Part shown: positions 1 to 10,665 of the stretch, in pieces
Layout: every line of letters begins with the position of its first letter
Position numbering within the stretch: the first letter of the stretch is position 1
Notes under the pieces: model-generated
Databases searched by the model: none
What the model was told of the DNA's origin: nothing
Seen by the model: only the letters and a program-made list of their open reading frames with translations
NCBI GenBank assembly: GCA_030867875.1
Contig: JAOWCC010000286.1
Location: forward strand, 310,001-374,000
From: Actinernus sp. WN-2022
Lineage: Eukaryota; Cnidaria; Anthozoa; Actiniaria; Actinernidae
Length of the DNA stretch: 64,000 nt
Direction: 5' to 3'
Made by a program: the position numbers and the translations under genes

Positions 1-1
1 G

Positions 2-1019
2 TTTTATCAAGGTCTTCCCAACAAAACTTTGAATTTGAAGTCTGAGAAAAGCGTGGGTGGTAAGCACAGCAAAATAAGACTGACTGGTATGGCTGCTGCA
101 AATGCAGTGGGCGAGAAGTTGCCCATGTTTGTTATTGGCAAATCTGCAAGACCACGGTGTTTCACTGGCGTAAGAAACATCCCCTGCCGATACCGATCGC
201 AGAAGAAAAGTTGGATGGACAGTGCTCTGTTTGAAGAGTGGATCAGAGAGCTTGATAGAAAGTTTGTGGGAGAAGGCAGGAAAATTTCACTTGTTGTGGA
301 CAACTGCCCGGCCCACACACACGTTGGAGGACTTAAATCTATCCATTTAGTGTTCCTTCCTCCTAATACGACATCCAATGGACCAAAGAGTTATTAGATC
401 ACTAAAATCCCACTACAGAGCCCTCGCAGTTCAGCTTTTCATCCGTGCGGTGGACAATAACCAGCCTTTGCCCAAAATAAGCATCCTATTGGCAATGAAT
501 ATGCTAACTGCAGCCTGGGACATAGTGTCAGAAACAACAATTCAAATCTGCTTCAAAAGAGCTGGCATCTCGAAGCAGTCACAGGTGTGTGCTTTGAATG
601 ATGATGATGACCCTTTCAAAGAGCTCAATGAAGAACTTGACAGCCTGAGAGAGAGAGCACCAGATCTCGCATCACTGCAAGTTAACGCTGAATGCGTGAT
701 AGGATGTGATGACGAACTCCAAACAGCTGATACCGAGCTGCCGAGTGATAGTGACATTCTTGCTGAGTTTCGACCAGATGACAGTGAGCTTGAATAGGAG
801 GATGACACAGAGGTGGTAATAGATGAACCGCCGCCGAAATGACCCTCAAAACACGAACTGTGCCACGCCATTGACGTGCTACTGACATACGCTTTGTTTG
901 TGGAGGATCAAATCGATGATTTCAAATCTAACGTGACAAAGCTCTCCAGAATCATCGACAGCAATAGACTCACGGAACAGCGTCAGGGCCTATTAACAGA
1001 CTATTTCTGTAAAAAGTAG
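2..1019 (+). pseudogene. Tigger/pogo-like DDE transposase, 3' part, decayed
   Basis: The window opens inside a transposase of the pogo/Tigger branch of Tc1/mariner (CENP-B/jerky relatives). Family marks seen are LPNKTL near the left edge, VVDNCPAH with the second catalytic D, FLPPNTTS, and MDQRVIRSLK with the third catalytic D. The frame breaks at about 370-380, where the expected link between PPNTTS and MDQ is missing several bases. A stop at 795-797 and a second at 838-840 interrupt the tail, but the same frame then reads on as C-terminal-like sequence to the stop at 1017-1019. The N-terminal DNA-binding half and the first catalytic D lie outside the window. The protein would cut and paste its own element by binding terminal repeats. 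With one frameshift and two stops it cannot make a full product. The superfamily call is firm; the subfamily is not. Confidence 0.85.
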
Positions 1020-1774
1020 TGTATTTTCTCCATATCTGTTCTATTCTGTTTTATTTGCTAAGTATTGATCCGTTTTTTACTCTTTCTCCGTAAAAAAAAC
1101 CTGATTAAAGGCAAACTCTATGAATAGAAATAAAGTATATAAGCAAAACACCATTTTGTTCCCTAATTTCCGGTCATTTGAAACCCGAGGGGCGTAGCCT
1201 CGAGAGTTTTAGTGTTTTCGAAATATTTGAATCCCGTGATGAAACACGAACAATGAGTGTTTGACATGTTTCTCATGCGAATGGCTAAACCTAAAATTTA
1301 CATACGCTTCTTTACAAACATCTTTATCAAGTATTGTTTTTCAAGTATTATTCTTTTTTGCTAGCAGTGATTTCAACTAGCGTAACAGTAGTGTAGTGGT
1401 GAAGAGTTAGAACAAGCAGTTGGAAGGGTCGAGGTTCGAACTACAGTGGAGGCACACGTTTTCTTTCTATGTCGTTTATTTACTTCTTCACTTCTTACTT
1501 GTATAAAGTAGTTAGCGGTTCATGAGTATGATGATTAAGAACAGTTTCATCACTAGTGATTTTCAACTGGTGTTTCATTGGGTTTCATTGGGTTTCATTG
1601 GGAGTTACAGATCTTTATCAAAAGTTATGATTTCAAATCTAGCGGCACTGCAAGTACTAAGAAAAAATGGTCGCAAAGAAACCATCGTCGTCCACTGAGG
1701 TCGAAAAAGCTGCAGAAAAGCCAACACCGGAAAAAGATACCTCATCGCCTCATACGGGAAAGAAGCCTGTGTTA
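1020..1774. other. Intergenic stretch with one tRNA-like SINE remnant
   Basis: This is AT-rich sequence after the transposase. A short hairpin, CGAGG pairing with CCTCG around 1188-1204, may be a remnant of the element end. Short direct copies of the phrase GGTTTCATTG occur at about 1570-1600. Apart from the SINE-like piece at 1383-1457, no gene is supported. Confidence 0.5.
1383..1457 (+). repeat. tRNA-derived SINE-like segment
   Basis: TAGTGTAGTGG resembles a tRNA A box, and about 40 bases later GAGGTTCGAACTA resembles a B box (GGTTCGANNCC). This spacing is that of an internal RNA polymerase III promoter. There is no clear acceptor stem, so a tRNA-derived SINE head is likelier than a functional tRNA. 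Confidence 0.45.
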
Positions 1775-2012
1775 GACGTTAAAAAATAGGGCGATAGCCT
1801 TTACCAAACTGTTAATACAAATTGCATCACCTGGAAAGAGAAATAAGCCTGATAAAAGTTGCGTTATATGAATCTTGAAAAATATGGCGAGTGCCTTTAC
1901 CAAACTGTTAATATGACTGATATTGCCTGGAAAGAGAAATAAGCCAATTGAAAGTTTCAATTGATAAACGTTGAAAAATAGGGCGATGGCCTTAACCGAA
2001 GTGTAAATAGAT
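1775..2012. repeat. Tandem repeat, unit about 96 bp, about 2.4 copies
   Basis: Similar blocks begin near 1780, 1876 and 1972. Each starts with GAAAAATAGGGCGAT or a variant, continues with CCTTTACCAAACTGTTAATA, and includes CTGGAAAGAGAAATAAGCC. The third copy is cut short at about 2012. Confidence 0.75.
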
Positions 2013-2284
2013 ATGGACGTTGGGAATTACGCAAAAAAAGTTAAAAATACCAAAAACAGCAGATGCCTTGAAGACCATACTGGAAGTCAGAATGAAAAGC
2101 CTAGTGATAACACGAAAGGTTCAACCGCACAAAACAGTCCGTTAAAACGTCACTTAGAAAACAGAAAACAAAAAGAACAAAGTTGATGATCAGGATAGTG
2201 ACAAAGAAAAAAGGAAGTCCTAAGAAAGTAAGACACTGATAATAACAAGAGCGACAGGGATATAACCGCATCGCAAAAGAGTAA

Positions 2285-2845
2285 GAACATGACTTCAAGA
2301 ACCAGCATGAACTGTTCATGAAAGTTCATGAACAGTTCGTGATGTTCTTGAATGGCAATTTTCTCAGTTCATGAACATAAGTTCATGAAATGTTCATTGA
2401 ACTGTTCATGAATATTTCATGTAACTGATAAATACCAAATATGTTCATGAACTTATGATGAATTGTTCATGAATACAAAAATAACTAATTTTTCATGAAT
2501 TGATTCTGGTAATATTTCAAGAACTTTTCATGAACATTTCAAGATTGTAAAATAGTTCATGAGAGTTCATAATTTGTTCATGAAATACAACAATGAACCT
2601 CTGATGAACTTTCATGAACTCTACAAAATCAGCCTTTTTAAATAAACAAGTTTAAATTAACAAAAAAATTGATGAACCTTTCATGAACATATCAAGAATG
2701 CTATAAAGTTCAAGAAAGTTCATATTACATTCATCAAAATTAATGCAACAATGAACTTCTGATGAACTTTCATGAACTCTAATAATTAAAGTTTGTAAAA
2801 TAACAATTTTAAGAACCTTTCATGAACATTTCAAGAACTGACCAA
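2285..2845. repeat. Dense array of the palindrome TTCATGAA
   Basis: At least 14 copies of the 8-base palindrome TTCATGAA, often extended to GTTCATGAAC, plus many one-off variants such as TTCAAGAA, lie in about 560 bases. Spacing is irregular, and a looser period of about 100 bases appears from CAATGAACTTCTGATGAAC onward. Arrays of short palindromes like this occur in subterminal parts of DNA transposons and in satellites. The unidentified ORF starts just downstream. No terminal inverted repeat was found to define an element. Confidence 0.8.
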
Positions 2846-2918
2846 TATTTATAAAGGTGATAGTTTCAATGAGTTAAAATTTTGTCAGAAAACTATATGG
2901 TATATACTTGTACATGTT

Positions 2919-3659
2919 ATGTGTGTAGTTGTGAGTAGTTGTCTTTTGTGGAGATGTTGGGATCACTTTCAGCCATGCAAGAGGTATCACTATTGTCACT
3001 TGACATGTCACTGTCTGCACTATCATATGAGGGATTTGAGTAAGATGAACTGCAAGAACTTGAATCAGAATCTACCGCCGTTTGATCTCGAGTATGACTT
3101 GAAGTGCAATTGCTTCTGTAATGCTGGCATTTGCTTATGCTCGTTCGATCAACTTGGAGTTGAAGAGCAAGTCAAGGACAGCTTAGCTGATCTACTTCTG
3201 GATAATGAAGATTTCATGAATGCTTACCCACAGAACGAAGCATGCGACAAAGAATCTTCCGAATCTTCATGTTCAACACTGCAATCAACACCAGTCCCTA
3301 CTCCAGTTCTTTTTGATTTTAAAATTAAAGGATCGATGTGGGAAGACCGATATCAACAGGCCTTCCAAGTCATTGCCGATAAGAGATCAAAAAATGAAGA
3401 GTTATCTTTTAGAGTTATTACAGTGCCAGGCAATATCCAAGACAAAAATGCTCACAGGTTCGAAATTTTGGATGGAACAGTACCTATGATATTGGGATAC
3501 TGTGGTGTTGAGAAACTTCCAAAGCTAATAAAGGCAATCGATAATAAAGAAATCAGAAATATAAAACTGGGAACAATGAGGCAATGGATACCAATGGAAT
3601 TGTCATTCAAGTTTGAAGGAGGACTGAACATTGTCAAAAGGGGTCTGGGACAAAAATGA
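2919..3659 (+). CDS. Unrecognised protein, possible accessory ORF or last exon
   Basis: An open frame of up to 246 codons ends at 3657-3659. The first 40 or so residues are rich in Cys, His and Tyr and look non-coding, so translation or an exon could begin further in; the first convincing part is from about residue 45. The rest is ordinary globular protein: an acidic Ser-rich linker (DKESSESSCS), then a segment with MWEDRYQQAFQVIADKRSK and a C-terminal block with WIPMELSFKFEGG. No transmembrane segment or catalytic motif is visible and I do not recognise the family. It sits about 75 bases beyond the TTCATGAA array, which may hold its promoter region or belong to the same mobile element. It could be the final exon of a spliced gene. 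Confidence 0.45.
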   Translation: MCVVVSSCLLWRCWDHFQPCKRYHYCHLTCHCLHYHMRDLSKMNCKNLNQNLPPFDLEYDLKCNCFCNAGICLCSFDQLGVEEQVKDSLADLLLDNEDFMNAYPQNEACDKESSESSCSTLQSTPVPTPVLFDFKIKGSMWEDRYQQAFQVIADKRSKNEELSFRVITVPGNIQDKNAHRFEILDGTVPMILGYCGVEKLPKLIKAIDNKEIRNIKLGTMRQWIPMELSFKFEGGLNIVKRGLGQK

Positions 3660-3787
3660 CCCAACGAATAGATATAACAGTACCATACCACGTTTATTGT
3701 GACTTGTTTTAGTTTCCTTCGAGACTAGTAAATCCTCTTATTAACCGGTGTGAGATCCCTACCGTAAGTTGTGGACCAAGTTTATTT

Positions 3788-3832
3788 CCCTTTTTATGGC
3801 CCTCGGGTCAAGCATGTGGGCCATAAAAAGGG
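3788..3832. other. Perfect 15-bp inverted repeat (hairpin)
   Basis: CCCTTTTTATGGCCC at 3788-3802 pairs without mismatch with GGGCCATAAAAAGGG at 3818-3832 across a 15-base loop. The stem is too short for a typical microRNA precursor. It may be the residue of a fold-back MITE, or a cruciform-forming site. Confidence 0.75.
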
Positions 3833-4730
3833 TAGAGTTCCTAAGGAGAGGAATCGCTCACTTAATTAATTCATGAAATGACCATATAAACTAACATAAA
3901 TTAGCAGTGGTTTTAAAATGTATAATTTTGACAGCATAGAACAGATTTTGTATGAGTGGGTAAGTTATGGCACAGTTTCTGTATGGTATGCAGTAACATT
4001 GAAATGGTTTCCCTATTCTTTTAGTCCTGATCGATCCAATCAAATTACAGAGCTATGGTAGTGTAAGTTACAGTACGCTTAGAGTACAGTAAGGTTACGG
4101 ACATGGCACATTTTTGTCTGACTCATACAAAATCTGATCTAATCCTCTATTTTGCAATCATATGTGCAGTACCGATATTGTACAATTCATTTCCTGGATG
4201 TGCAGTTCGGGGCCTTGGTCAGGGTTTGCACAGAAACTTGGCAACAAAACTCCATGACTTTTCCATGACTACGACCTTAAAAATGTAGAGCTATTACAAA
4301 CATAATAATGAATGAAAGCAGTCACAGCTATACAACCTCAATATTTGGTAACTGCATATAACTCTGAAATACCTCAATATTGCTGTACAATGTATATACA
4401 TTTCTCTAAAACACCGTGTACACCATTGGTCATCTGACGTAAGTTATTTTCATGGGCACTCACTGTGAATTGATGCAGATTCCATTTGTCAACTCGAACA
4501 TCAGAATTAGATGGAAAAGCAACAGAAAACCAATTAGATGTGTGATTTAGCCGGGTCCCATTAAAAATGGAGAGAAAACTAGTTAACATATGTACCTGCC
4601 CAGTACACGGTTGTGAAAAAATATCACAGCCTTTATATAGCCATTAAAAATTTAACAGTTCAAAGAAAAGGAAATCTTCATACAAAACTGCACTTTTTTG
4701 GCACAATCATTCTCAATATAAAATAAACAA

Positions 4731-5135
4731 GAGCCCATCTGGGCTTCCACTCGGGCCACATGAGATTGACGATGAAATACACTTTTATTTGAAATCCTCT
4801 TAGTAATAACCAAAGGGAAGAATTATTAGCTGAATTTAGAAGTCTTTAGGAGTGGCCGGTAGCGCGGTGACTTTCATTCTCTGCTCCCCAAGTATATATG
4901 TAATTTAATATTTTTGTTTTTCTCGTATGTAAATTAAAGAAGTTAACATTTTAATTTAAACACTACTTATTCAAGTAACACACATTAATCTTCTGTTCTG
5001 TTATCTGCAGGTTCCGATTGTCTCAAATGTATGTTTATATTTGTACCATATTATAAGTTGTATCCTGTCCATCCTGTGATGGAGCTAGCTATGTCAATTT
5101 GTGTGCCTCTATGTAACTTTATCTGCTGTTCTTGC
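4731..5135 (+). repeat. Dispersed repeat copy shared with 29241-29430
   Basis: The start (AACAAGAGCCC, then CTCGGGCC) and the end (TGTGCCTCTATGTAACTTTA, then TCTGCTG) both recur in the same order near 29241 and 29400, with diverged sequence between. A piece of the left end also occurs inverted near 24060-24110. This suggests an old repeat family, class unknown. Confidence 0.5.
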
Positions 5136-6981
5136 TATAGCGATACTACTGTTTGTAAACACGACGTCATTTATATATTTGCATATATAATGTGGTTGGC
5201 AAAAAAAACGCGTGTTTGTATGACTTGTATGGACTGTATGGGAACTAGCGATTTGGGACTCACAAGATACATCTAAAGTCTCAATTCTGCTTCCAAGTCC
5301 AAACATGGTTATCAAGCTAAATGAAGGATTCTTCATTTTCCCCATATTAACAGACATGTAACAGTATCTTAATCCAGTAGACTCTCTCTAGCGTAAAACA
5401 TGCCTTAGCTGTGTAGTTGCATGACCTGACCCAAACTGTCAACAGTTTTACCATTGACAGATTGCCTAGTGTTATGCCAGAGAATAGATTTCTGACAATG
5501 ACTCATCGATCTCTCTCTCCTTGTCTCGTAATGACAACAAGAGGCCAAGTACAACCTCAACAAATAACACATGCAATGTTCATTTTAACTTCCTCCCAGT
5601 GATTTAGCATTCAGTTTTGAACTGTATCAGTAGCTTTGCATATTTACTGGCAGCTACCACAGCAGTGTTATGCATGTATCAGTGGATTCCCCCAGGGGTC
5701 GGGTACCCTGGGGATTTGTCCAAATGCCCAATCAAACCCCCTGGTATAGGGGAAAACAAATAGTAAAAATTCATACAAGGTTGGTCCCCTTGGTTCCTAA
5801 TCCATGGACCAAAGTGAGTCATACATCTGAGACATTGAATAAATGTAGTCCATGGAGTTTTAGCATAGTTTTTGTCACAAATAAATGTTATTATTATAGC
5901 CAGAGAATAATACTGGTTCACTACTCAATCATGCTCTTGCGATAAGTGATAATGGATATATAATGAACTACAACTGCCAAATGCTGCACATTTGCCCGGG
6001 GGGGAGGGGTGTTGTTAATATATTGTAACCAGGACTGATCAGTATTACTTTCATTCTGCATGAGATAGGACGTATTTCTCAGCAAATATTAGCTTTTATG
6101 TATTTTTTAAAAGTATAAATCTATTATGCTAGAGAAAATAAGACTGAGTTTGTACCCTTTCTCTTCATATTTATTTATTTACTAGAAGTAATCATAGATT
6201 ATGAAAGTGTGTTCAACATATTTTTGAAAGAGAAAGGACTGTGGCAACAGTCTGAAAAGCTGAAAATTGCTGCAATGATGTGGACGGTGTACGTATATAA
6301 TCCTGATCAAAAGTGCTTGTTTTTTAACTAATGTGAAAATTTTGATGTCTTGACTTATATGTTAATATACAAGGAGATGCATCTGGGTATAAAACTGTAA
6401 TTATCTTTGTGTAATATTAAATCATTGGATGCGATTCTTATGGGGCTATATATTTACATGTGTGTTTTATATGGTTATGGCATTGATTTGAGAATTAGTA
6501 GCACATTTTGCTGTGTGGTATACAGTGTAAAGCAATAATTGAAGTTAGTAACATCAAGATACATACATGAACTTTATGAGTGTCAATAGTATTTAGCTGT
6601 AAAGCTAATTGGGGACACTATATTACAACAACAACAACGATTTATTGTACCCACAATAAGAAAAATATAATTATTACAATCATAAATTTAAATATTTAAA
6701 GGGCACTGGGTTCCCGAAATAACCAGAAAAGCTAAAAATGCCAGGAATCCAGTTACATGCAGTAATTTACAATACTAGGTCGGAGGTACTCAAATACATA
6801 CACACACACGCACACACACATACTAAATCTACCAAAGCTTATTAATATATTACATAATACAGTTTACAGAAGATAAATGTGTTAATAATTACAGCTTAGT
6901 ATTTTGAGAATGAAAGAAGCAGAATTCAGTCTTATTAGCTTTTCAATGAAACTTATCGAACAACAGAATGATACTAGGAGA

Positions 6982-9900
6982 CTAATATTTGCATAGGAAT
7001 TCTGTTTTTAGGTTTTCTTTAAATTTCTTGAGGGAGGTGGATTTGACATGTAAATCAAATGAATTCCACACTTTGGGCCCTTGAAACCTTATATTGAATT
7101 TGCCATAATTTGTTCTTGCTCTAGGAAGATAATAAGACTGTCTAGCTGCAGATCTTGTGTTATAATTGTGAATACTTCCAACTGAGGTAAAAAATGTATT
7201 AAAGACTGAAGGTAGCATTTGATTGTGGAACTTGAACATAAAAACTGCAATATGTAGTGTAACAAGATCACGCAGCTTAATAATATTTTGTGACTTAAAT
7301 AAAGGGCTTGAGTGTTCATCAAATTTTGAAAAGGTCATAATACGCAAGGCCTTTTTTTGAAGAACAAAGAGAGGTTGAGTAGTTGTCGGGTATGTGTTAC
7401 CCCAAACGATTATCCCATATATCAAAAAAGGGTAAATGAGGGCATAATAAAGGTTGGTTAGGATACTAATGTCTACATAATAACGAAGTTTAGATAATAT
7501 TCCAACACTTCTTTTTATCTTTTTGGCAATGTATTCAACCTGTAATTTCCAACTAAGATTTGAATCAATTAATATGCCAAGATATTTAATGCATTTCTCT
7601 TGTCGTAATTGCTCATTATTCAATGTTAATGCAAAATTGGACATTAATTTCCTTTGAGGAGGATGAAACAGAACAAAATTAGATTTTTCTATATTTAATG
7701 AAAGCTTATTAGCACAAAGCCAGATGTGAATATTGGCTAAATCATTATTAATACTAGATTGTAGTATATCAAGATTCTTATGTTTACAAAATAAATTAGC
7801 ATCATCAGCAAAAAGGTGAAAGTCAAAGAGGGATGAACAAAGATGAAAATCATTAATATAAATTAGGAATAATATTGGACCCAGGACAGATCCTTGGGGA
7901 ATACCGCAGGAAATAGTTGATTGGGTTGAAGTTACATTATTAACTGTTACAGTTTGCTGCCGGTTACTAAGATATGAGGTAAACCACTTTTTAGCTACAC
8001 CTCTTATACCATAGTACTCCAGTTTTTTTATTAAGATTTCATGATTAACCGTATCAAAGGCCTTGCTAAAATCTAAAAAAATTCCACACGAAAAATCACG
8101 CTCATCAATTGCTGTTTGTATTTTTTCAATTATACTAAGTACTGCATGGTCAGTGGAATGTTTAGTACGAAAGCCAAATTGCTTGTCAAATAAAACGTTT
8201 TTTCTTTTAAGAAAATCTAGCAGTCTGCTACATACAAGCTTCTCTAAGAGTTTATTGAAAATAGAGAGGAGAGAAATTGGACGATAGTTGCACAGGCAGG
8301 TTTGAGAATCTTTTTTATATATAGGTATTACGTTGGCTATTTTAAGACTGGTCGGTACTATCCCAACTGAAAAAGAAACATTAAACAGGGTTTCTAGAGG
8401 CTTTGAAATTACGGTTTTAAGAATCTTGAGAACAGAAACAGGTATACTAAAAGGGCCAGCAGCCTTACCAATTTTAAAGTTAGCAATCTCTATCTCAATT
8501 TCATTAGTAGTAACAGGGAACATGTAAAAACTATTACATGATGGATGCTTTAAGTAATCTAATGGTGATTTCTGAACATCTGGTATTAAATTAGCGAGAT
8601 TATTTCCTACATTTGCAAAATATGCATTAAAAGCATTGGCAATCATTTTGGGGTCAGTTATTTCTGAATTATTTTCAACAATTTTAACAGCCTTCAAACT
8701 AGCCTTCGGCTTAAAATGTATTATTTCTTTAATTCCATTCCAAACTCTTTTGCTATCATTGATATTTTCTAAAAAATATATATTATAGTATTGTCTTTTA
8801 CTAATCTTTAAAAGGTGATTTACTTTGTTTCTATAGTATTTAAATTTAGAGTGGTAATAAATAGATTTTGTCTTTAGATATTTCTTATATAATCTATTTT
8901 TTACTTGTATAGACACTTTAATTGCAGGTGTTATCCAGGGTTTAGACTTAAATTTCAATTCTCTTCTAGATATTTGCTTTATGGGGATATGTTTATCTAT
9001 TATTCCTGATATTTTATCATAGAAGGAATCAAACATACCAGATGGTTCACAATCAGATGTAAAAACAGTTTCCCAGTTAATGGATTGTATTTCATTAATC
9101 AAGGTTGTTTCCTCGAATTTAGAGTAATCTCTCTTATAGATTTTTACACTAGGTGGGAGAGTGGAAAATTTATTGAAGATAATGAAATTAGGCAAATGAT
9201 CTGTTAAATCATATACTAAATTGCCACTAATAATAAAATGTTCAATTGAATTAAAGAATATATTATCAATCAACGTAGACGAGTGGTCAGTAATTCTGGT
9301 AGGCTGTAAGATTTGTGGTTGAAAAAAAAAAGAGCCAAGAGTATTAATAAAATTTTCAGAGCCAGCATGGGAATCATATTTTAAAAGGTCAATATTAAAA
9401 TCTCCCATAATCAAACAAAGTTTATTTTCCCGGTGGATTTGATCAATGGTCAAGTTGATATAGTCCATAAAATTATCTAAATTTCCGTTTGGATGCCTAT
9501 AGATTACTCCACATATTAGGTTAGGTTGGTCTTTAAAATTAATTTTTATCCAGAGAGTTTCAAAATCAAGATTAGAAGTAGTAAATTTTGATCGAATAGT
9601 GAAATTTAAATTATTTTTAACATAGAAAGCAACACCTCCTGCATTTGAAAGACTGGGTTCGAAAATAAAATTATATCCTGGTATGTTGGTATTTGTCAAG
9701 GCCTGTTTATCAGCTCTAAATTTAATTTCTGATAGTCCAATCAAGGAAAATGGAAAATTTAGTTCAGATAACATATGTATTAAGTTATCATGGTTAGCTG
9801 CTAAGCTTCTTATATTGCAGTTTAGAGCAGAAAATGCTTTAAAGTCTAATGAGCATTCAGTAATATCGTGATTACTGTTAAACTCATGAGTGCTATAGTA

Positions 9901-10038
9901 GTTAAAATTATGATCATCTGGCATATTCAAATCAATATCTGAATTCGTAAGGTGAGGAATGTTTGAGGCTAAAGAAGTTATATTAAGGAAAGGCAAATTA
10001 TCAAGTTGCGAGATCCTGTCAGAGATATTATTTGTCAT
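6982..10038 (-). CDS. Non-LTR retrotransposon ORF2: endonuclease plus reverse transcriptase, intact
   Basis: The product is 1018 residues starting at ATG (10038), with no frameshift or stop. The endonuclease (EEP type) has LNCNIRSL at about 72-79, GLSEIKF with its Glu at about 101-107, GDFNID at about 212-217 and DLTDHLP at about 277-283. The reverse transcriptase spans about 530-790 with NYRPISLL, FLDFSKAFDTVNH, GIPQGSVLGPILFLIYINDF and the catalytic FADD at about 743-746. The C-terminal region ends with NYNTRSA and WNSF motifs typical of CR1/L2/Rex1 elements. The enzyme nicks target DNA and primes reverse transcription of its own RNA. Length and domain order are those of the family, so it may be active, although ORF1 is incomplete. 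The superfamily assignment is strong; the exact clade is inferred. Confidence 0.93.
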   Translation of the reverse strand: MTNNISDRISQLDNLPFLNITSLASNIPHLTNSDIDLNMPDDHNFNYYSTHEFNSNHDITECSLDFKAFSALNCNIRSLAANHDNLIHMLSELNFPFSLIGLSEIKFRADKQALTNTNIPGYNFIFEPSLSNAGGVAFYVKNNLNFTIRSKFTTSNLDFETLWIKINFKDQPNLICGVIYRHPNGNLDNFMDYINLTIDQIHRENKLCLIMGDFNIDLLKYDSHAGSENFINTLGSFFFQPQILQPTRITDHSSTLIDNIFFNSIEHFIISGNLVYDLTDHLPNFIIFNKFSTLPPSVKIYKRDYSKFEETTLINEIQSINWETVFTSDCEPSGMFDSFYDKISGIIDKHIPIKQISRRELKFKSKPWITPAIKVSIQVKNRLYKKYLKTKSIYYHSKFKYYRNKVNHLLKISKRQYYNIYFLENINDSKRVWNGIKEIIHFKPKASLKAVKIVENNSEITDPKMIANAFNAYFANVGNNLANLIPDVQKSPLDYLKHPSCNSFYMFPVTTNEIEIEIANFKIGKAAGPFSIPVSVLKILKTVISKPLETLFNVSFSVGIVPTSLKIANVIPIYKKDSQTCLCNYRPISLLSIFNKLLEKLVCSRLLDFLKRKNVLFDKQFGFRTKHSTDHAVLSIIEKIQTAIDERDFSCGIFLDFSKAFDTVNHEILIKKLEYYGIRGVAKKWFTSYLSNRQQTVTVNNVTSTQSTISCGIPQGSVLGPILFLIYINDFHLCSSLFDFHLFADDANLFCKHKNLDILQSSINNDLANIHIWLCANKLSLNIEKSNFVLFHPPQRKLMSNFALTLNNEQLRQEKCIKYLGILIDSNLSWKLQVEYIAKKIKRSVGILSKLRYYVDISILTNLYYALIYPFLIYGIIVWGNTYPTTTQPLFVLQKKALRIMTFSKFDEHSSPLFKSQNIIKLRDLVTLHIAVFMFKFHNQMLPSVFNTFFTSVGSIHNYNTRSAARQSYYLPRARTNYGKFNIRFQGPKVWNSFDLHVKSTSLKKFKENLKTEFLCKY

Positions 10039-10133
10039 TATTACAAACAGCCCCTAAACAAGGGGAATATAAAACTAAAATTGGATCGTCTATAGTTAGC
10101 GTAACTTACAAGAGTTTAATCGCATAACTATAC

Positions 10134-10631
10134 TTATCTTGACAGTAATTTGACAAGACAGTCCCTGTTCTTGATGCTGATCACAGGGGCGTCTTGGTCT
10201 TTGCGAATAAAGCTTTTCCCATTTAGTGTCCACGCGAAAGCATACTTGAGGTTCTTCTTAGCTTTCAAACAGTGACCAAATAGCTCTTTGTTCCTTTCCG
10301 TTAGGCTTTCATTAACATAGATGTGATTCGAAATGCCAGTATAACCAAGATCTTCAACGGTGTAGTTCTTCAGCTCCTTACGTGCTCGATAGAATTTTTC
10401 TTTGGTATCACGTCGCACAAATTTCACTATGATCGCTGGGATCGTTCTCTTTCCCTTGTATCGCTTGCTTATAGGGAGACGATGGCTGACTGAGATGTCA
10501 TCTTCATCTATATCGACTCCCATGAGCTCTCCGATCTTTGTCACAAGATCGTTGGTATTCTCCTCTCTAGAATCATGTGCTGGAGGGATGCCTTGTATTT
10601 CGACACACTCCCTCCTCGAGTATTGCTCCAT
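10134..10631 (-). CDS. Non-LTR retrotransposon ORF1 protein, C-terminal part
   Basis: The frame has 165 codons from ATG (10631) to the stop at 10134-10136. The start MEQYSRRECVEIQGIP matches the region just after the coiled coil in ORF1 proteins of the CR1/L2 and L1 groups. It is followed by an RNA-binding-like fold with DISVSHRL and IIVKFVRRDTKEKFYRAR. The C-terminal half resembles ORF1 tails (NESLTERNKELF). Full ORF1 proteins usually have an N-terminal coiled coil or zinc finger, absent here; upstream codons soon hit a stop. The product is thus probably a 5'-truncated remnant, although the Met could serve as a start. It lies 95 bases upstream of ORF2 on the same strand. Confidence 0.75.
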   Translation of the reverse strand: MEQYSRRECVEIQGIPPAHDSREENTNDLVTKIGELMGVDIDEDDISVSHRLPISKRYKGKRTIPAIIVKFVRRDTKEKFYRARKELKNYTVEDLGYTGISNHIYVNESLTERNKELFGHCLKAKKNLKYAFAWTLNGKSFIRKDQDAPVISIKNRDCLVKLLSR

Positions 10632-10665
10632 GTCGTTGTGGGCTTCTTTAAGTTTAATTTAACAG

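Larger units (their letters stand above)
3660..6625. other. Long intergenic stretch, no convincing gene
   Basis: About 3 kb of AT-rich sequence. Only short open frames occur and none resembles a known family. It holds a perfect 15-bp hairpin (3788-3832), a dispersed repeat (4731-5135), a short GC-rich palindromic patch CCCCAGGGG...CCCTGGGG at about 5690-5715, and a G run at about 5998-6008. Confidence 0.5.
6626..10665 (-). mobile_element. Non-LTR retrotransposon, CR1/L2/Rex1-like, nearly complete 3' two thirds
   Basis: The element runs on the minus strand: a partial ORF1 (10134-10631), a 95-base gap, the full ORF2 (6982-10038), a 3' UTR with a CA/TG microsatellite (about 6800-6825), and a 3' end in a short GTT repeat at 6626-6640, a tail style typical of the CR1/L2 group. 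The 5' side stops soon after the ORF1 start, where stops appear, so it is probably 5' truncated. No target-site duplication was identified with confidence. The intact ORF2 marks it as the youngest retroelement in the window. Confidence 0.85.

Noticed and set aside
542..888. Minus-strand open frames opposite the transposase
   Set aside because: They mirror the acidic tail of the pogo-like pseudogene; the Ser-rich content is a strand artefact.
2285..2845. CRISPR-like or operator array of a bacterial type
   Set aside because: Spacing is irregular, no cas genes exist and the surrounding genes are spliced.
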